40,615 nucleotides of DNA from Candidatus Hydrogenedentota bacterium (GCA_022706235.1 JAKJCY010000017.1:1-40615), one strand, 5' to 3'; positions 1 through 8,802 are shown, counted from the first letter of the stretch. The notes: generated by a model from the sequence alone, not told the origin. Translations and numbers: made by a program.

Positions 1-9
1 CGCGGGGCA

Positions 10-101
10 ATTCGTGTTTACCCGTCTATATTAATGCCTGTGGTAGAGGTGTTTTCTCGGATCGTTTTGTAGTGTGCGGCGGGCAACAGTCCCATTTTTT
101 C
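10..101 (+). repeat. Partial copy of a dispersed inverted-repeat element
   Basis: This stretch aligns with 36870-36960 over about 91 nt with one single-base gap. The last 35 or so bases are nearly identical: both carry a GGCGGG(C)AACAGTCCC core followed by TTTTTTC. The complete copy at the other end of the window has a matching left arm. Here the left arm would lie before the first base of the window, so this copy is cut by the window edge. It holds no gene. Confidence 0.6.
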
Positions 102-165
102 TTGGGTGTTAGAGGTTTGGTTTGACAGAACGCATATAGATAACTTTATGTATTATAGAAATAAC

Positions 166-194
166 TTGAAATATATTCTATCATGCATTATAGT
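166..194 (+). promoter_or_regulatory. Sigma70-like promoter for the SUMF1-domain gene
   Basis: TTGAAA at 166-171 is followed after 17 nt by TATAGT at 189-194, each one base from consensus. The expected start near 201 leaves a leader of about 54 nt before the ATG at 255. A TTGACA at 122-127 lies further upstream but has no good -10 at the right distance. Confidence 0.6.
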
Positions 195-254
195 CTTATG
201 TAACATATATTGAAGGACGCATATACCTTGGAAAGCCCACTGGAGGAATGCAAG

Positions 255-1385
255 ATGACAAAAGAGACTGTTTGTTGGCGTAAAGGATGGATGGCGTTGG
301 CGGGGCTGGTGGCGGTTATGTTGCTGGGCGTCAGTACGGCGTGGGCGGAAGTGCTGGAAGGGGAAGTGCCATTTCATGGTCACCCGGCGGACGGGGATGA
401 AAATTGGCGCCTGGTGATGGGCGAGGCCATCGCGTATCTGGCGGGCTGGCAGGGAGGCTCGAATCCCATGAGTTATGCCATCCGCGCGGCGTATCTGTGG
501 CAGAACGGGGAATATTACGGCTATGATGCCGCTCTTGATCCGCCGATGTGCTGGGAATTACCCGAGCCCGCCGAGGGGGAAGTTCTCATGGAAGGGGAGT
601 ACCCGACGGAGACCCTTCTTCTTCCGGGCGGCGTACCGCTGGAACTGGTACGTATTCTGGGGGGGTCGTTCCAGATGGGTTCGCCCGATACCGAGCGCAG
701 TCGAGATAGTGATGAAGGTCCCGTACATATGGTGACGATTAACTACGATTTTTACATGGGTAAATATGAGGTGACCCAGGCGCAATGGCTGGCGGTGATG
801 GGGTCCTGGCCGGGCTCAGCCCTCTCGTCCATTTATGAGGTTGGGGATACTTACCCTGCCTATTATGTGACCTGGGATGAGGCGCAGAATTTCATTACGG
901 CACTGAATACGCATGTTACGAACACCGGTCAGGGCCCGGCGACGGTACGTCTACCCTCTGAGGCGGAGTGGGAATATGCCTGTCGCGCGGGTACACAGAC
1001 GCGGTTCTACTTTGGCGACTCGTTGAGCGTCGGCGACGATTGTGAAAATGACGGTATTCGCGGCCAGTATATGTGGTATTGCGACAATAACGCAGATTAT
1101 GGAGAAGCAGGTTACGGTAGCAAGCCGGTGGGCGGGAAGTTGCCAAATGCCTTTGGACTGTACGATATGAGCGGCAACCTGGGGGAGTGGTGCGAAGACG
1201 ATTGGCACGGCAGTTATACCGGGGCGCCGAGTAATGGCAGCGCTTGGATAGGCGCTCCTCGTGGCTCGTTCCGTGTGCTACGTGGCGGCGGCTGGTACGA
1301 CTACGCCCGGGATTGTCGTTCGGCGCCCCGTTACGGCGGTACGCCCGGCAGCCGCGGCGACTTCGGGTTGCGCCTCGTCAGGTAA
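255..1385 (+). CDS. Secreted SUMF1 (formylglycine-generating-enzyme-like) domain protein
   Basis: The 376-aa protein starts at the ATG at 255, because GGAGGA at 242-247 sits 7 nt upstream; an in-frame ATG at 210 lacks such a site. Residues 1-31 form a signal peptide ending AWA. Residues about 40-90 (DGDENW, then LAGWQGGSNPM) resemble the calcium-binding dockerin-like segments common in secreted proteins of Planctomycetota-like bacteria. Residues about 120-376 are a SUMF1/C-type-lectin-like fold, with GSFQMGS, YEVTQAQW, RLPSEAEWEYACRAG, YDMSGNLGEW and RVLRGGGW. True formylglycine-generating enzymes carry a catalytic cysteine pair just after the RGGS motif. Here only one Cys (RDCRSA) is present, and it does not align with either. 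It is therefore more likely an extracellular binding or structural paralogue than the activator of the neighbouring sulfatase. The family is clear; the function is unknown. Confidence 0.85.
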   Translation: MTKETVCWRKGWMALAGLVAVMLLGVSTAWAEVLEGEVPFHGHPADGDENWRLVMGEAIAYLAGWQGGSNPMSYAIRAAYLWQNGEYYGYDAALDPPMCWELPEPAEGEVLMEGEYPTETLLLPGGVPLELVRILGGSFQMGSPDTERSRDSDEGPVHMVTINYDFYMGKYEVTQAQWLAVMGSWPGSALSSIYEVGDTYPAYYVTWDEAQNFITALNTHVTNTGQGPATVRLPSEAEWEYACRAGTQTRFYFGDSLSVGDDCENDGIRGQYMWYCDNNADYGEAGYGSKPVGGKLPNAFGLYDMSGNLGEWCEDDWHGSYTGAPSNGSAWIGAPRGSFRVLRGGGWYDYARDCRSAPRYGGTPGSRGDFGLRLVR

Positions 1386-1427
1386 CTTACCGCCTGACTG
1401 CCCTACCGCCTAATGAAGGCTGAATTG

Positions 1428-1704
1428 CTGCTTCGAAAATTTGTATTTTCGTGGTTTCAGAGTGAGCCATGGGCTTATGGCAACTGGTTCGCAAGTTGGA
1501 CTTGCCTTAGGGGTATACATCCCCCTTGATCCCCCTCCAAAGGGGGACCAAAAATACATCGGGACAAAAAAGGTCCTCCTTTATCTTTGCTTCGAAAGTC
1601 CCCATCAAAGTTTCGTAGTTTCAGGGTGAGCCATGGGCTCATGGTAACTCGTTCCCAAATTTCATTTGGGAACGCACTTGCCCGCGAAGTTCCACTTTGC
1701 AACC
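1428..1704 (+). repeat. 277-bp palindrome-rich direct repeat, copy A
   Basis: This block matches 3298-3574 at the same length with no gaps and about two dozen mismatches (roughly 92% identity by eye). It contains two related sub-units, each beginning CTTCGAAA and including TTTCAGxGTGAGCCATGGxCT. Palindromes include GCAAGT-TGG-ACTTGC (1491-1505), a CCCCCT/AAAGGGGG hairpin (about 1529-1546), and GTTCCCAAAT-TTC-ATTTGGGAAC (1651-1673). Open frames across it are low-complexity products of the palindromes, not genes. Together with the flanks it fills the gap between the SUMF1 gene and the sulfatase stop. Confidence 0.85.
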
Positions 1705-1783
1705 ATGGTCCGGCACCGGAATTTACCGGCCGAACCGATGCGAAAAAGGAAATAGAATTTCCAGAACATCCCCTGGTTTGGCC

Positions 1784-3199
1784 TTATCCCTTTTCCCGGC
1801 TGCGGCGCGGTTTCTTATCGGTGGGGCTGCCGTCCTCCGGCAGGACCGGCGCGGGCAGTTTTTCTAAAAGGGCCGCGAAGCGCTGTTTGATTTCCGCGAC
1901 TTCCGGGTCTTCCGAGTCGGTGACCTCGCGGTACCCCGTGCCGTCGCGGTGGTCCCCGCAGTCATAGAGGCGGCCGTAATGATGGGGCGAGTTATCCTCG
2001 AGCAGCCACCGTTTCGTGCGCAGGATGCGCGCATCACCGATGTAACTGAAGATCCAGTCGCGGGTGGTGTCCGTATCGCCCCGTAGAAACTTCGCATAGG
2101 ACTTGCCGTCTATAGGCCGGTCGGCGGGCGGTTCCGCGCCTGCGAATGCCGCCAGTGTCGGCAGGATGTCGGACAGGTCCGTGAGTTCCATGGTGGCGCC
2201 GCGAGCCTTCACGATGCCCGGCCCGTTGACTATCATGGGAACGCGCGCGCCCAGTTCTGTGGGCTGTCCCTTGCCTTCACCGCCGGTGCCGTTGTCGCCC
2301 GTAAAGAAGACAATCGTGTTTTCACGCAGACCTAGCTCGTCGAGCCGTTTTACGAGCCGGCCCATCAGCACGTCCACATATTCCACGGCGGGCTTAAAAT
2401 TATCCTTGCTGTTTTTATACTTGTCCAGGCCCTCTTTCCAGGACAGGGGCGTGGGCACATGGGGCCCATGGGTCAGGCACATGGGGTAGTAGACAAAGAA
2501 AGGCCGGTCTTTATTGCGGCCGATAAAATCGAGGACAAACTCAGTGAAAATATCGGGCCCGTATTGGTCTTCCCGGGTGGGCACATAGTCCCCGTTCCGC
2601 ACAATGGACGGATGCCAGTAGCGGGACGGTTTCTTGTCGTTTTCCAGGCCCCCCGTGTGTTTCACGCCTTCCGGCAGGTTGTGCTCATAGGCCCACATGC
2701 AGTACTCGTCAAAGTCGCATTCGCGGATAAGGCCGGGCAGTTTGCCCGACAGTTGCCACTTGCCCGCGTGGGCCGTGGTGTAACCCGCCTTCTTCAACAC
2801 GTTCGCGAAGGTCACGTGGGAGTTGGCGATATCCTCCACCGGCGCATCCGCCTCCGGACCGCCGCGCCGTCCCGCGAAATTGTACACGCCGTTATGGCAG
2901 CCATACTGCCCGGTCATCATCATCAGCCGTGTCGGGTGACAGATGGGGGTCGCGTAACAGGTCTCGAATTTAACGCCTCCTTCGGCCAGGCCGTCCAGGT
3001 GGGGCGTCTGGTGAACCCGGTTGCCATAGCACGACAGATCTTTGGCGCCCAGGTCGTCCGCCATGATAACAATAAGATTCGGCGGCCGTGTCCCCCTTTG
3101 CCCTTCCCGGGCCCGGGCCGTGCCGCTCGCCATGAATGTGGATGCCACGCCGCCGCCGGCGGCAGCCAGGAATGTGCGCCTGCTTACCCGATAGTACAT
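1784..3199 (-). CDS. Tat-exported type I sulfatase
   Basis: The 471-aa protein begins SRRTFLAAAGG at residues 6-16, a twin-arginine signal, so it should be exported folded. The mature part starts with the alkaline-phosphatase-superfamily metal site PNLIVIMADDLG (about 40-51). The nucleophile motif CHPTR (C87) fits C-x-P-x-R, the formylglycine site of type I sulfatases. GKWQLSG and FFTGDNGTGG (second metal site) follow in the expected order. It should hydrolyse sulfate esters, probably on polysaccharides; the substrate cannot be read from sequence. The ATG at 3199 is preferred (AAAGGAG 9 nt upstream); a GTG at 3202 is also possible. The cysteine must be matured by a formylglycine-generating enzyme or anSME, and the SUMF1 neighbour lacks the catalytic cysteines for that. 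The gene stands alone between two long direct repeats. Confidence 0.93.
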   Translation of the reverse strand: MYYRVSRRTFLAAAGGGVASTFMASGTARAREGQRGTRPPNLIVIMADDLGAKDLSCYGNRVHQTPHLDGLAEGGVKFETCYATPICHPTRLMMMTGQYGCHNGVYNFAGRRGGPEADAPVEDIANSHVTFANVLKKAGYTTAHAGKWQLSGKLPGLIRECDFDEYCMWAYEHNLPEGVKHTGGLENDKKPSRYWHPSIVRNGDYVPTREDQYGPDIFTEFVLDFIGRNKDRPFFVYYPMCLTHGPHVPTPLSWKEGLDKYKNSKDNFKPAVEYVDVLMGRLVKRLDELGLRENTIVFFTGDNGTGGEGKGQPTELGARVPMIVNGPGIVKARGATMELTDLSDILPTLAAFAGAEPPADRPIDGKSYAKFLRGDTDTTRDWIFSYIGDARILRTKRWLLEDNSPHHYGRLYDCGDHRDGTGYREVTDSEDPEVAEIKQRFAALLEKLPAPVLPEDGSPTDKKPRRSREKG

Positions 3200-3238
3200 C
3201 ACGGAGTTCTCCTTTCCCGGTTATGCCCGTGTAAACCC

Positions 3239-3267
3239 ATTGTACCGCTTTTGGTTCCCGGCGCCAA
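3239..3267 (-). promoter_or_regulatory. Promoter for the sulfatase gene
   Basis: On the minus strand TTGGCG (3262-3267) is followed after exactly 17 nt by TACAAT (3239-3244). Transcription would start near 3232, giving a leader of about 33 nt that carries the AAAGGAG site at 3209-3215. It lies just inside repeat copy B, so the sulfatase and its promoter form a self-contained unit between the repeats. Confidence 0.5.
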
Positions 3268-3297
3268 GAGTCCTGCCTACTCAAGGGCCTTTTCCTT

Positions 3298-3574
3298 CTG
3301 CTTCGAAAATTTGTATTTTCGTGGTTTCAGGGTGAGCCATGGACTCATGGCGACTGGTTCACAAGTTGGATTTGCCTTAGCGGTATACATCCCCCTTGAT
3401 CCCCCTTCAAAGGGGGACCGGACATACATCGGGACGAAAAAGGCCCTCCTTTATCTTTGTTTCGAAAATTCCCATTAAATTTTCGTAGTTTCAGGGTGAG
3501 CCATGGGCTCATGGTAACTCATTCCCAAATTCCATTTGGGAACGCACTTGTCCGCGAAGTTGCACTTCGCAACC
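3298..3574 (+). repeat. 277-bp palindrome-rich direct repeat, copy B
   Basis: This is the partner of the block at 1428-1704, in the same orientation and of the same length. Its palindromes are better preserved in places: CCCCCTT-CA-AAGGGGG, and GCGAAGT-TGC-ACTTCGC at 3554-3570. The equivalent of the 23-nt GTTCCCAAAT palindrome is at 3521-3543 with one changed end base. The 207 bp between this repeat and the next gene hold a further palindrome at 3639-3653 (GCCTGCA-C-TGCAGGC) and the inverted copy listed at 3685-3709. Confidence 0.85.
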
Positions 3575-3684
3575 CCCCGGAATGTTCCAGGCGTCTACGA
3601 TCCGACTTCAACCACATGATTCGACTGCAGGTGGATATGCCTGCACTGCAGGCCAAAGATGAAATACAATTTCAAGAGAGAGCC

Positions 3685-3709
3685 CGTTCCCAAATGGAAT
3701 TTGGGAACG
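3685..3709 (-). repeat. Inverted partial copy of the repeat's main palindrome
   Basis: CGTTCCCAAAT-GGA-ATTTGGGAACG is the palindrome found in the two 277-bp repeats. The asymmetric centre GGA is the reverse complement of the TCC centre in copy B, so this copy is in the opposite orientation. The match extends a few bases into the flank on one side only. Confidence 0.7.
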
Positions 3710-3781
3710 AGTCTGCAAAGAGGATAGTATAGGGTCCGGGCAGGGGGGATTTACGGGTCTCAAACCAACCGATGGAGTTCT

Positions 3782-4948
3782 ATGACAATGGCGTCTCAAT
3801 CTATAGAAGACACCCCGGCCGGAAAAGAAGAAGCCCTTTTGTCTCCCCCTGTGCCGCCTGAAAAAGCGCCGCGCCTGATGTCGCTGGACGTGTTGCGGGG
3901 CTTTGACATGTTCTGGATTGTGGGCGGGAAGGAAGTGTTCAGCGCGCTGGTGGCGTTGCTGTGCCTTTCCGGCGGCGTGCCCGACTGGCTCGAATACCAC
4001 CTGAACCATCCGGCCTGGACGGGATTTTCCGCGTGGGATTTGATTATGCCGCTGTTTTTGTTTGTGTCCGGTGCCTCCATTCCCTTTGCCCTTGCGCTGA
4101 AAGCGGGGGAACGGCGCGACTATGCCGCCGTATACAGGCGCCTGATCCGGCGGGTCGTGCTGCTGTGGATTTTCGGCATGATTGCCCAGGGCAACCTGTT
4201 GGAGATGGACCCCGACCGGCTTCGGTTCTTCTCCAACACCCTTCAGGCCATCGCCGTCGGCTATGCCATTACCGTGGTCGCGTTTATTCACACCTCCCTG
4301 CGCTGGCAGGTGGTGCTATGCGCGGGGCTGCTGGCGACCTATTGGCTGCTCATGATGTTCGTGCCGGTTCCGGGGGCGGGCCGGTGGGCGTTGGAACCGG
4401 ACTGCAACCTGGCCTTGTGGCTGGACGACCTGATCTTGGGCCGGTTCCGGGACGGCACCACCTATGCCTGGATTCTGCCGGGGTTGGGCTTTGGCGCGTC
4501 GGTGCTGCTGGGTTCCTTTGCGGGGCGGATGCTGCGGGCGCCGTGGACGCCCCGGCGCCGTGTCGCGGCTCTGGCGGTCTCGGGCGCGGCCTGCCTCTTC
4601 GCCGGTTGGTTGTGGGGGCTCCATTTTCCCATCATCAAGCATCTTTGGACCAGTTCGATGGTGCTGTGGGCGGGCGGCTGGAGTTTTCTCCTGCTGGCCT
4701 TTTTTTATCTCGTGGTGGATATTGCGGACTGGAAGCGCTGGGCCTATCCGTTCATGGTCATCGGCGCCAACGCCATCACGGCGTATATGCTGGTCCACAT
4801 TATAGACTTTGAAGCGTTGCTTAAAAATCTGGCCTTTCTGAAAGGTGGTTCGGAAGGGGTTCTGATGATTGCGGCTGCCCTGGCTTTTCTCTTGCTCTGG
4901 CTGTTTCTCTGGTTTCTCTACAAGCGGAAGATATTCCTTCGGGTATAA
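3782..4948 (+). CDS. DUF5009 / heparan-alpha-glucosaminide N-acetyltransferase-like membrane protein
   Basis: The 388-aa protein has a soluble, charged first 30 residues and then about ten hydrophobic segments. The motif LMSLDVLRGFDMFWIVGG (about 33-50) is the signature of the COG4299/DUF5009 family, the bacterial relatives of lysosomal HGSNAT, which moves acetyl groups across a membrane to amino sugars. FSAWDLIMPLFLFVSGASIPFAL and a C-terminal FMVIGANAITAYML also fit. It probably acylates a sugar or glycan at the cytoplasmic membrane; the exact substrate is unknown. GGAG lies at 3774-3777, 4 nt before this ATG and 10 nt before a second in-frame ATG at 3788, so the start may be two codons later. 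Sugar-processing neighbours suit a role in glycan catabolism. Confidence 0.85.
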   Translation: MTMASQSIEDTPAGKEEALLSPPVPPEKAPRLMSLDVLRGFDMFWIVGGKEVFSALVALLCLSGGVPDWLEYHLNHPAWTGFSAWDLIMPLFLFVSGASIPFALALKAGERRDYAAVYRRLIRRVVLLWIFGMIAQGNLLEMDPDRLRFFSNTLQAIAVGYAITVVAFIHTSLRWQVVLCAGLLATYWLLMMFVPVPGAGRWALEPDCNLALWLDDLILGRFRDGTTYAWILPGLGFGASVLLGSFAGRMLRAPWTPRRRVAALAVSGAACLFAGWLWGLHFPIIKHLWTSSMVLWAGGWSFLLLAFFYLVVDIADWKRWAYPFMVIGANAITAYMLVHIIDFEALLKNLAFLKGGSEGVLMIAAALAFLLLWLFLWFLYKRKIFLRV

Positions 4949-5043
4949 GTCGGATGTTCCGGCCGGGGAATCCCACGCAGGGGTTCTCCCCCCACGGTAT
5001 ATTTTCTGCGGATGAAACGCCTGAAGCGGATATGCAACGGGAG

Positions 5044-5074
5044 TTGCAGTGTTTCGGTGGAAGTCTGTTATACT
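5044..5074 (+). promoter_or_regulatory. Extended -10 promoter for ilvD
   Basis: TTGCAG (5044-5049) precedes TGTTATACT (5066-5074), an extended -10 with the TG dinucleotide. The 19-nt spacer is long, so the TG may compensate. The leader would be about 68 nt and shows no obvious leucine/valine/isoleucine leader peptide. Confidence 0.4.
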
Positions 5075-5148
5075 GCAGCATCCCCCGGAAACTGTTGGGG
5101 AGTGTACCCCCCGTTTGAATCGTTACTACCAGTACAGGAGAATCAGTT

Positions 5149-6819
5149 ATGGGCAGCAACATTGTAAAAGAAGGCTTTGAACGCGCACCGCACCGCTCCC
5201 TTTTATACGCCACGGGACAGGTGAAAGGTCCGGAGGACTTTAAAAAGCCCTTTATCGGCATCTGCAACAGTTTTGTGGAAATTATTCCTGGCCATGTGCA
5301 TCTGGCGGAACTGGGCCGGGTGGCCAAGGCGGCCATTCAAGAGGCGGGCGGCATCGCTTTCGAATTCAATACCATAGGCATCTGTGACGGGGTGGCCATG
5401 GGTCACACGGGCATGAAGTACAGCCTGCCTTCCCGCGAACTGATCGCGGACTGCGTGGAATCCATGATCCGCGCCCACCAGTTCGACGCGCTGCTGTGCA
5501 TTCCGAACTGCGACAAGATTACGCCGGGCATGCTGATGGGCGCCATGCGCTGCAACATCCCCACCGTGTTTGTTTCGGGCGGGCCCATGCGCGCCGGTAA
5601 GCTGGACAACGGCAGCCCGGCGGACCTGATCACCGTGTTTGAAGGGGTGGGCAAGTACACGCGCGGCCAGATGAGTGACAGTGAACTGGAAGAACTGGAA
5701 CGGAAGGCCTGCCCGGGGTGCGGCTGCTGTTCGGGCATGTTCACCGCCAATTCCATGAACTGCCTGTGCGAGGCGCTGGGCATCGCGCTGCCGGGCAACG
5801 GCACCATTCTCGCCGATTCACCCGAGCGCCGCGACCTGGTGCGCGCAGCGGCGAAACAATTGCTGCGCGTCCACGAGGCGAACCTGTGTCCCCGGGACAT
5901 CGTGACACCCGAATCCATCGACAATGCCTTCGCCCTGGACATGGCCATGGGCGGCTCGACCAATACCGTGCTGCACACGCTGGCCATCGCCCGGGAAGCG
6001 GGTGTGGTCTATCCCCTGGAACGGCTTAACGAGGTCAGTGCGCGCGTACCGAACATCTGCAAGGTGTCTCCCTCCTACAAGTGGCATATCGAGGATGTGG
6101 GCCGCGCGGGCGGTATCATGGCCATCCTGGGCGAGTTGATGCAACGTCCGGGCATCCTGAACCTCGACTGCCCGACCGTAACCCTCAACACCATCGCCGA
6201 AAACGTGGGCGGCGCCCGTTCTTCCGATACGGATATCATCAAGACGGTGGAGGCGCCCTACAGTCCGACCGGCGGCCTGGCCATCTTGTTCGGCAACCTG
6301 GCGCCGGAAGGAGCGGTCGTCAAGGAGGCGGGCGTTGACCCGGCCATTCTGAAGCACACCGGCCCCGCTGTGATTTTTGAAAGCGAGGAAGATTCCATGC
6401 GCGCCATACTTGACGGCAAGGTCAAGGCCGGCGATGTCGTTGTAATCCGCTACGAGGGTCCTCGGGGCGGTCCGGGCATGCGCGAAATGCTGGCGCCTAC
6501 CTCGGCGGTAATGGGCGCGGGCCTGGGTACCAGCGTAAGTTTGATCACGGATGGACGCTTCTCCGGCGGCACGCGCGGCGCGTGTATCGGCCACGTCAGT
6601 CCCGAAGCCGCCGCGGGCGGGCCCATCGGGCTGTTGCGTGCCGGAGACATCATCGAGATTGACATACCGGCGCGCACGGTGAACGTCAGACTTAGCGAAG
6701 CCGAACTCCGGGCGCGGGAGGAAAATCGCCCCGCCCCGCCGGAGCGGCATCTTACCGGCTGGTTAAAAAGATATAAATGGTTTGTAACCAGCGCCAACAC
6801 CGGTGCCGTGCTTGAGTAG
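5149..6819 (+). CDS. ilvD: Dihydroxy-acid dehydratase
   Basis: The 556-aa enzyme removes water from 2,3-dihydroxy-isovalerate or -methylvalerate to give the 2-keto acids that become valine, leucine and isoleucine. It is an iron-sulfur, magnesium-dependent cytoplasmic enzyme. IlvD landmarks are in order: [16 protein letters not shown] (C39), [29 protein letters not shown] (C121), [19 protein letters not shown] (C188-C194), [10 protein letters not shown], and near the end [23 protein letters not shown]39, C121 and C194 are the likely cluster ligands. Length matches the 555-560-aa class rather than the 610-aa E. coli type. AGGAG lies about 9 nt before the ATG. No other branched-chain amino acid gene is adjacent, so the pathway is dispersed in this genome. 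Confidence 0.97.
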   Translation: MGSNIVKEGFERAPHRSLLYATGQVKGPEDFKKPFIGICNSFVEIIPGHVHLAELGRVAKAAIQEAGGIAFEFNTIGICDGVAMGHTGMKYSLPSRELIADCVESMIRAHQFDALLCIPNCDKITPGMLMGAMRCNIPTVFVSGGPMRAGKLDNGSPADLITVFEGVGKYTRGQMSDSELEELERKACPGCGCCSGMFTANSMNCLCEALGIALPGNGTILADSPERRDLVRAAAKQLLRVHEANLCPRDIVTPESIDNAFALDMAMGGSTNTVLHTLAIAREAGVVYPLERLNEVSARVPNICKVSPSYKWHIEDVGRAGGIMAILGELMQRPGILNLDCPTVTLNTIAENVGGARSSDTDIIKTVEAPYSPTGGLAILFGNLAPEGAVVKEAGVDPAILKHTGPAVIFESEEDSMRAILDGKVKAGDVVVIRYEGPRGGPGMREMLAPTSAVMGAGLGTSVSLITDGRFSGGTRGACIGHVSPEAAAGGPIGLLRAGDIIEIDIPARTVNVRLSEAELRAREENRPAPPERHLTGWLKRYKWFVTSANTGAVLE

Positions 6820-7060
6820 TGCGCCTCTGTTGACGGCATGGCGCTTGTCGGGATAAGGTGGGTGGCGCGATACACCCGGTTGTCGGGTTCGGGCGGTCAG
6901 CGTACGATTTACGCTTTCCCTGCCTGTTTTGGACTATGGTACACTACAGGTTCACTGCGGGCGGCGTGGCATGCCGGACCCGCACCAACACGGAGAGGGC
7001 TCGTAAACTCGGGTGACTGGGAAACGCAAAGACAAATATGAGCGCAAGGAGCGGCGCTGC

Positions 7061-8689
7061 ATGGGTGTGCCCATCAGTGATGGCATCGCCTGCGGCCCCG
7101 CCCGGCTTGTTTTCCGGGATTCCGGCGAATATGTGCCCCATTTCACCATTGACACGTCAGCGGTTGCCGTCGAGAAGGCGCGTCTCGAACGCACCCTTGC
7201 CAAAGCCGCAAAAGACCTGGACGCCATAATCGCGACGGTGGAGAAGCGCATCAGCCGGGCCCATGCGAATATTTTTCTGGCCCAGCAGATGATTATCCTT
7301 GACGTGTCACTGCGCCAGGAGGTGGAGCGACTTATTGAGGACCGGCTGATCAACGCCGAGTCGGCCACGGTGAAGGTGCTGGAAGTTTTTGAGTCCCGCC
7401 TGCTGGAACTGGATGATGAATATTTAAAGGATCGCGCTTCGGATATCGGCGAGGTGCGCCGGCGTATTCTGGAAGTGTTTCGCGGCGGATATGAGGAAGG
7501 GGAAAAGAGGCGCGTCCAAGCCGCACCCCAGCCGGATGGTCCCTGTATTATTGTGGCCGAAGAATTGCTTCCGGGCGAAGCGGTTTCCTTTAACCCGCTC
7601 AATACGGCGGGGTTTATTACGGAACGCGGCGGGCCCGCATCCCATGTGGCCATTCTCGCCCGGGGCATGGGTATTCCGGCTGTAAGCGGTGTGGAATCCC
7701 TCTTTGAAGTGGTGAAAACCGGAGACCAGTTGCTGTTAAACGGCACGACGGGTGAGGTTATTGTCAACCCGACACGTCAATCCCTGAACCTGTGTCCCAA
7801 CCTGGGCCGTTTAGGCGCGGTGCGCATGAAGACGGCGCCGCCGGTGGTCGGTTTTCCGGTCTATGCGAATATCAGCACCGCCGCCGAGGCGGACCTGGCC
7901 CTTGAAATGGAGGCGGAGGGAATCGGCCTGTACCGCACGGAATTCGAGTTTATCCAGGCGGACCGGATCCTTTCCGAAGAGGAACAATATGAGCGCTACG
8001 CCGGGGTCGTGGACAAAATGGCAGGCAGGCCCGTCTACTTGCGTCTTGCGGACCTGGGAGGTGACAAGGCGGCTCGTTTCCTGAACATGCCCCACGAAGA
8101 AAATCCCGCACTGGGATTTCGTGGCGCTCGGTTACTGCTCGGCCGGCCTGAATTGCTCGCCGCGCAGGCCCGCGCCATCGCCCGCGCTTCGTGTCACGGC
8201 CCCGTTCACGTTGTCTACCCCATGATTGTTGATGAACAGCAGTTCCAGCGACTTCGTGCCGTGTTCATGAGCAGTATCGATGGTATCGATGCGGGTGAAA
8301 TCAGACACGGTGTCATGTTCGAGGTGCCCTCGGCCTGTATCGGCGCCAGAAGCCTGTTGCAGGCCGCGGATTTCGGCAGTATAGGGTCCAACGATCTTGT
8401 CCAGTACCTGTTCGCGCTGGACCGCGACAATGGCCTGGTTTCAGGGGAATACAATCCGGACCATGCCGCCTTCTGGACGGTGGTGAAACAGATAGCCGCC
8501 GCCGCGGATGAATCAGGCCGACCCCTCTCTCTCTGTGGGGAAATCGCCGGGCGGCCAAAATTTCTGCCAAAATTGATTTCCCACGGCATTCGCTGCGTAA
8601 GTGTAAGCCCGCGGCTGATTGGCTTGGCGCGCATTACGGTACGGCAGTCGGCGGCGCTTTTATCCGGAAAAGAACGGAAGAAGGTGTAG
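7061..8689 (+). CDS. ptsI: PTS enzyme I (phosphoenolpyruvate-protein phosphotransferase)
   Basis: Enzyme I takes phosphate from PEP and passes it to HPr, the first step of the phosphotransferase system. The active-site histidine lies in GGPASHVAILARGMGIPAVSG (H195 from the chosen start). The PEP-binding barrel shows LYRTEFEF, LGGDKAARF, NPALGFRGARLLL, GVMFEVPSA and IGSNDLVQY, and the catalytic cysteine lies in SLCGEIAG (C492). The ATG at 7061 is chosen because AAGGAG lies 9 nt upstream; a GTG at 7013 would add 16 charged residues, with a poorer site. At about 542 aa it is near the usual 570 and has no N-terminal GAF domain, so it is not the nitrogen-PTS PtsP form. An extended -10 (TGGTACACT) lies at 6937-6945. 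No HPr or EII gene is nearby. Confidence 0.93.
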   Translation: MGVPISDGIACGPARLVFRDSGEYVPHFTIDTSAVAVEKARLERTLAKAAKDLDAIIATVEKRISRAHANIFLAQQMIILDVSLRQEVERLIEDRLINAESATVKVLEVFESRLLELDDEYLKDRASDIGEVRRRILEVFRGGYEEGEKRRVQAAPQPDGPCIIVAEELLPGEAVSFNPLNTAGFITERGGPASHVAILARGMGIPAVSGVESLFEVVKTGDQLLLNGTTGEVIVNPTRQSLNLCPNLGRLGAVRMKTAPPVVGFPVYANISTAAEADLALEMEAEGIGLYRTEFEFIQADRILSEEEQYERYAGVVDKMAGRPVYLRLADLGGDKAARFLNMPHEENPALGFRGARLLLGRPELLAAQARAIARASCHGPVHVVYPMIVDEQQFQRLRAVFMSSIDGIDAGEIRHGVMFEVPSACIGARSLLQAADFGSIGSNDLVQYLFALDRDNGLVSGEYNPDHAAFWTVVKQIAAAADESGRPLSLCGEIAGRPKFLPKLISHGIRCVSVSPRLIGLARITVRQSAALLSGKERKKV

Positions 8690-8802
8690 CCTTGTAATGT
8701 GGTAGAGCCGGAAAGGATGCGGTTCGGGAATAAACAGGCCGATTGGTGTTGTTCCCTAGGTAATTAACCAGTGTAACGTGTCAATCAACGCAACGGAAAT
8801 GC

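Noticed and set aside
255..1385. Formylglycine-generating enzyme for the adjacent sulfatase
   Set aside because: The two catalytic cysteines after the RGG motif are missing, and the protein carries a signal peptide and a dockerin-like segment.
1587..1967. 126-codon frame across repeat copy A
   Set aside because: It is built from the palindromic repeat and the antisense of the sulfatase 3' end; a similar frame occurs in copy B only because the DNA is repeated.
2459..3478. 339-codon plus-strand frame opposite the sulfatase
   Set aside because: It runs antisense to a clear sulfatase and into repeat copy B, has no ribosome-binding site and no recognisable motif.
3608..4291. 227-codon minus-strand frame opposite the acyltransferase
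   Set aside because: It is His/Gln/Arg-rich, the typical shadow of a GC-rich gene, and opposes a strongly supported membrane protein.
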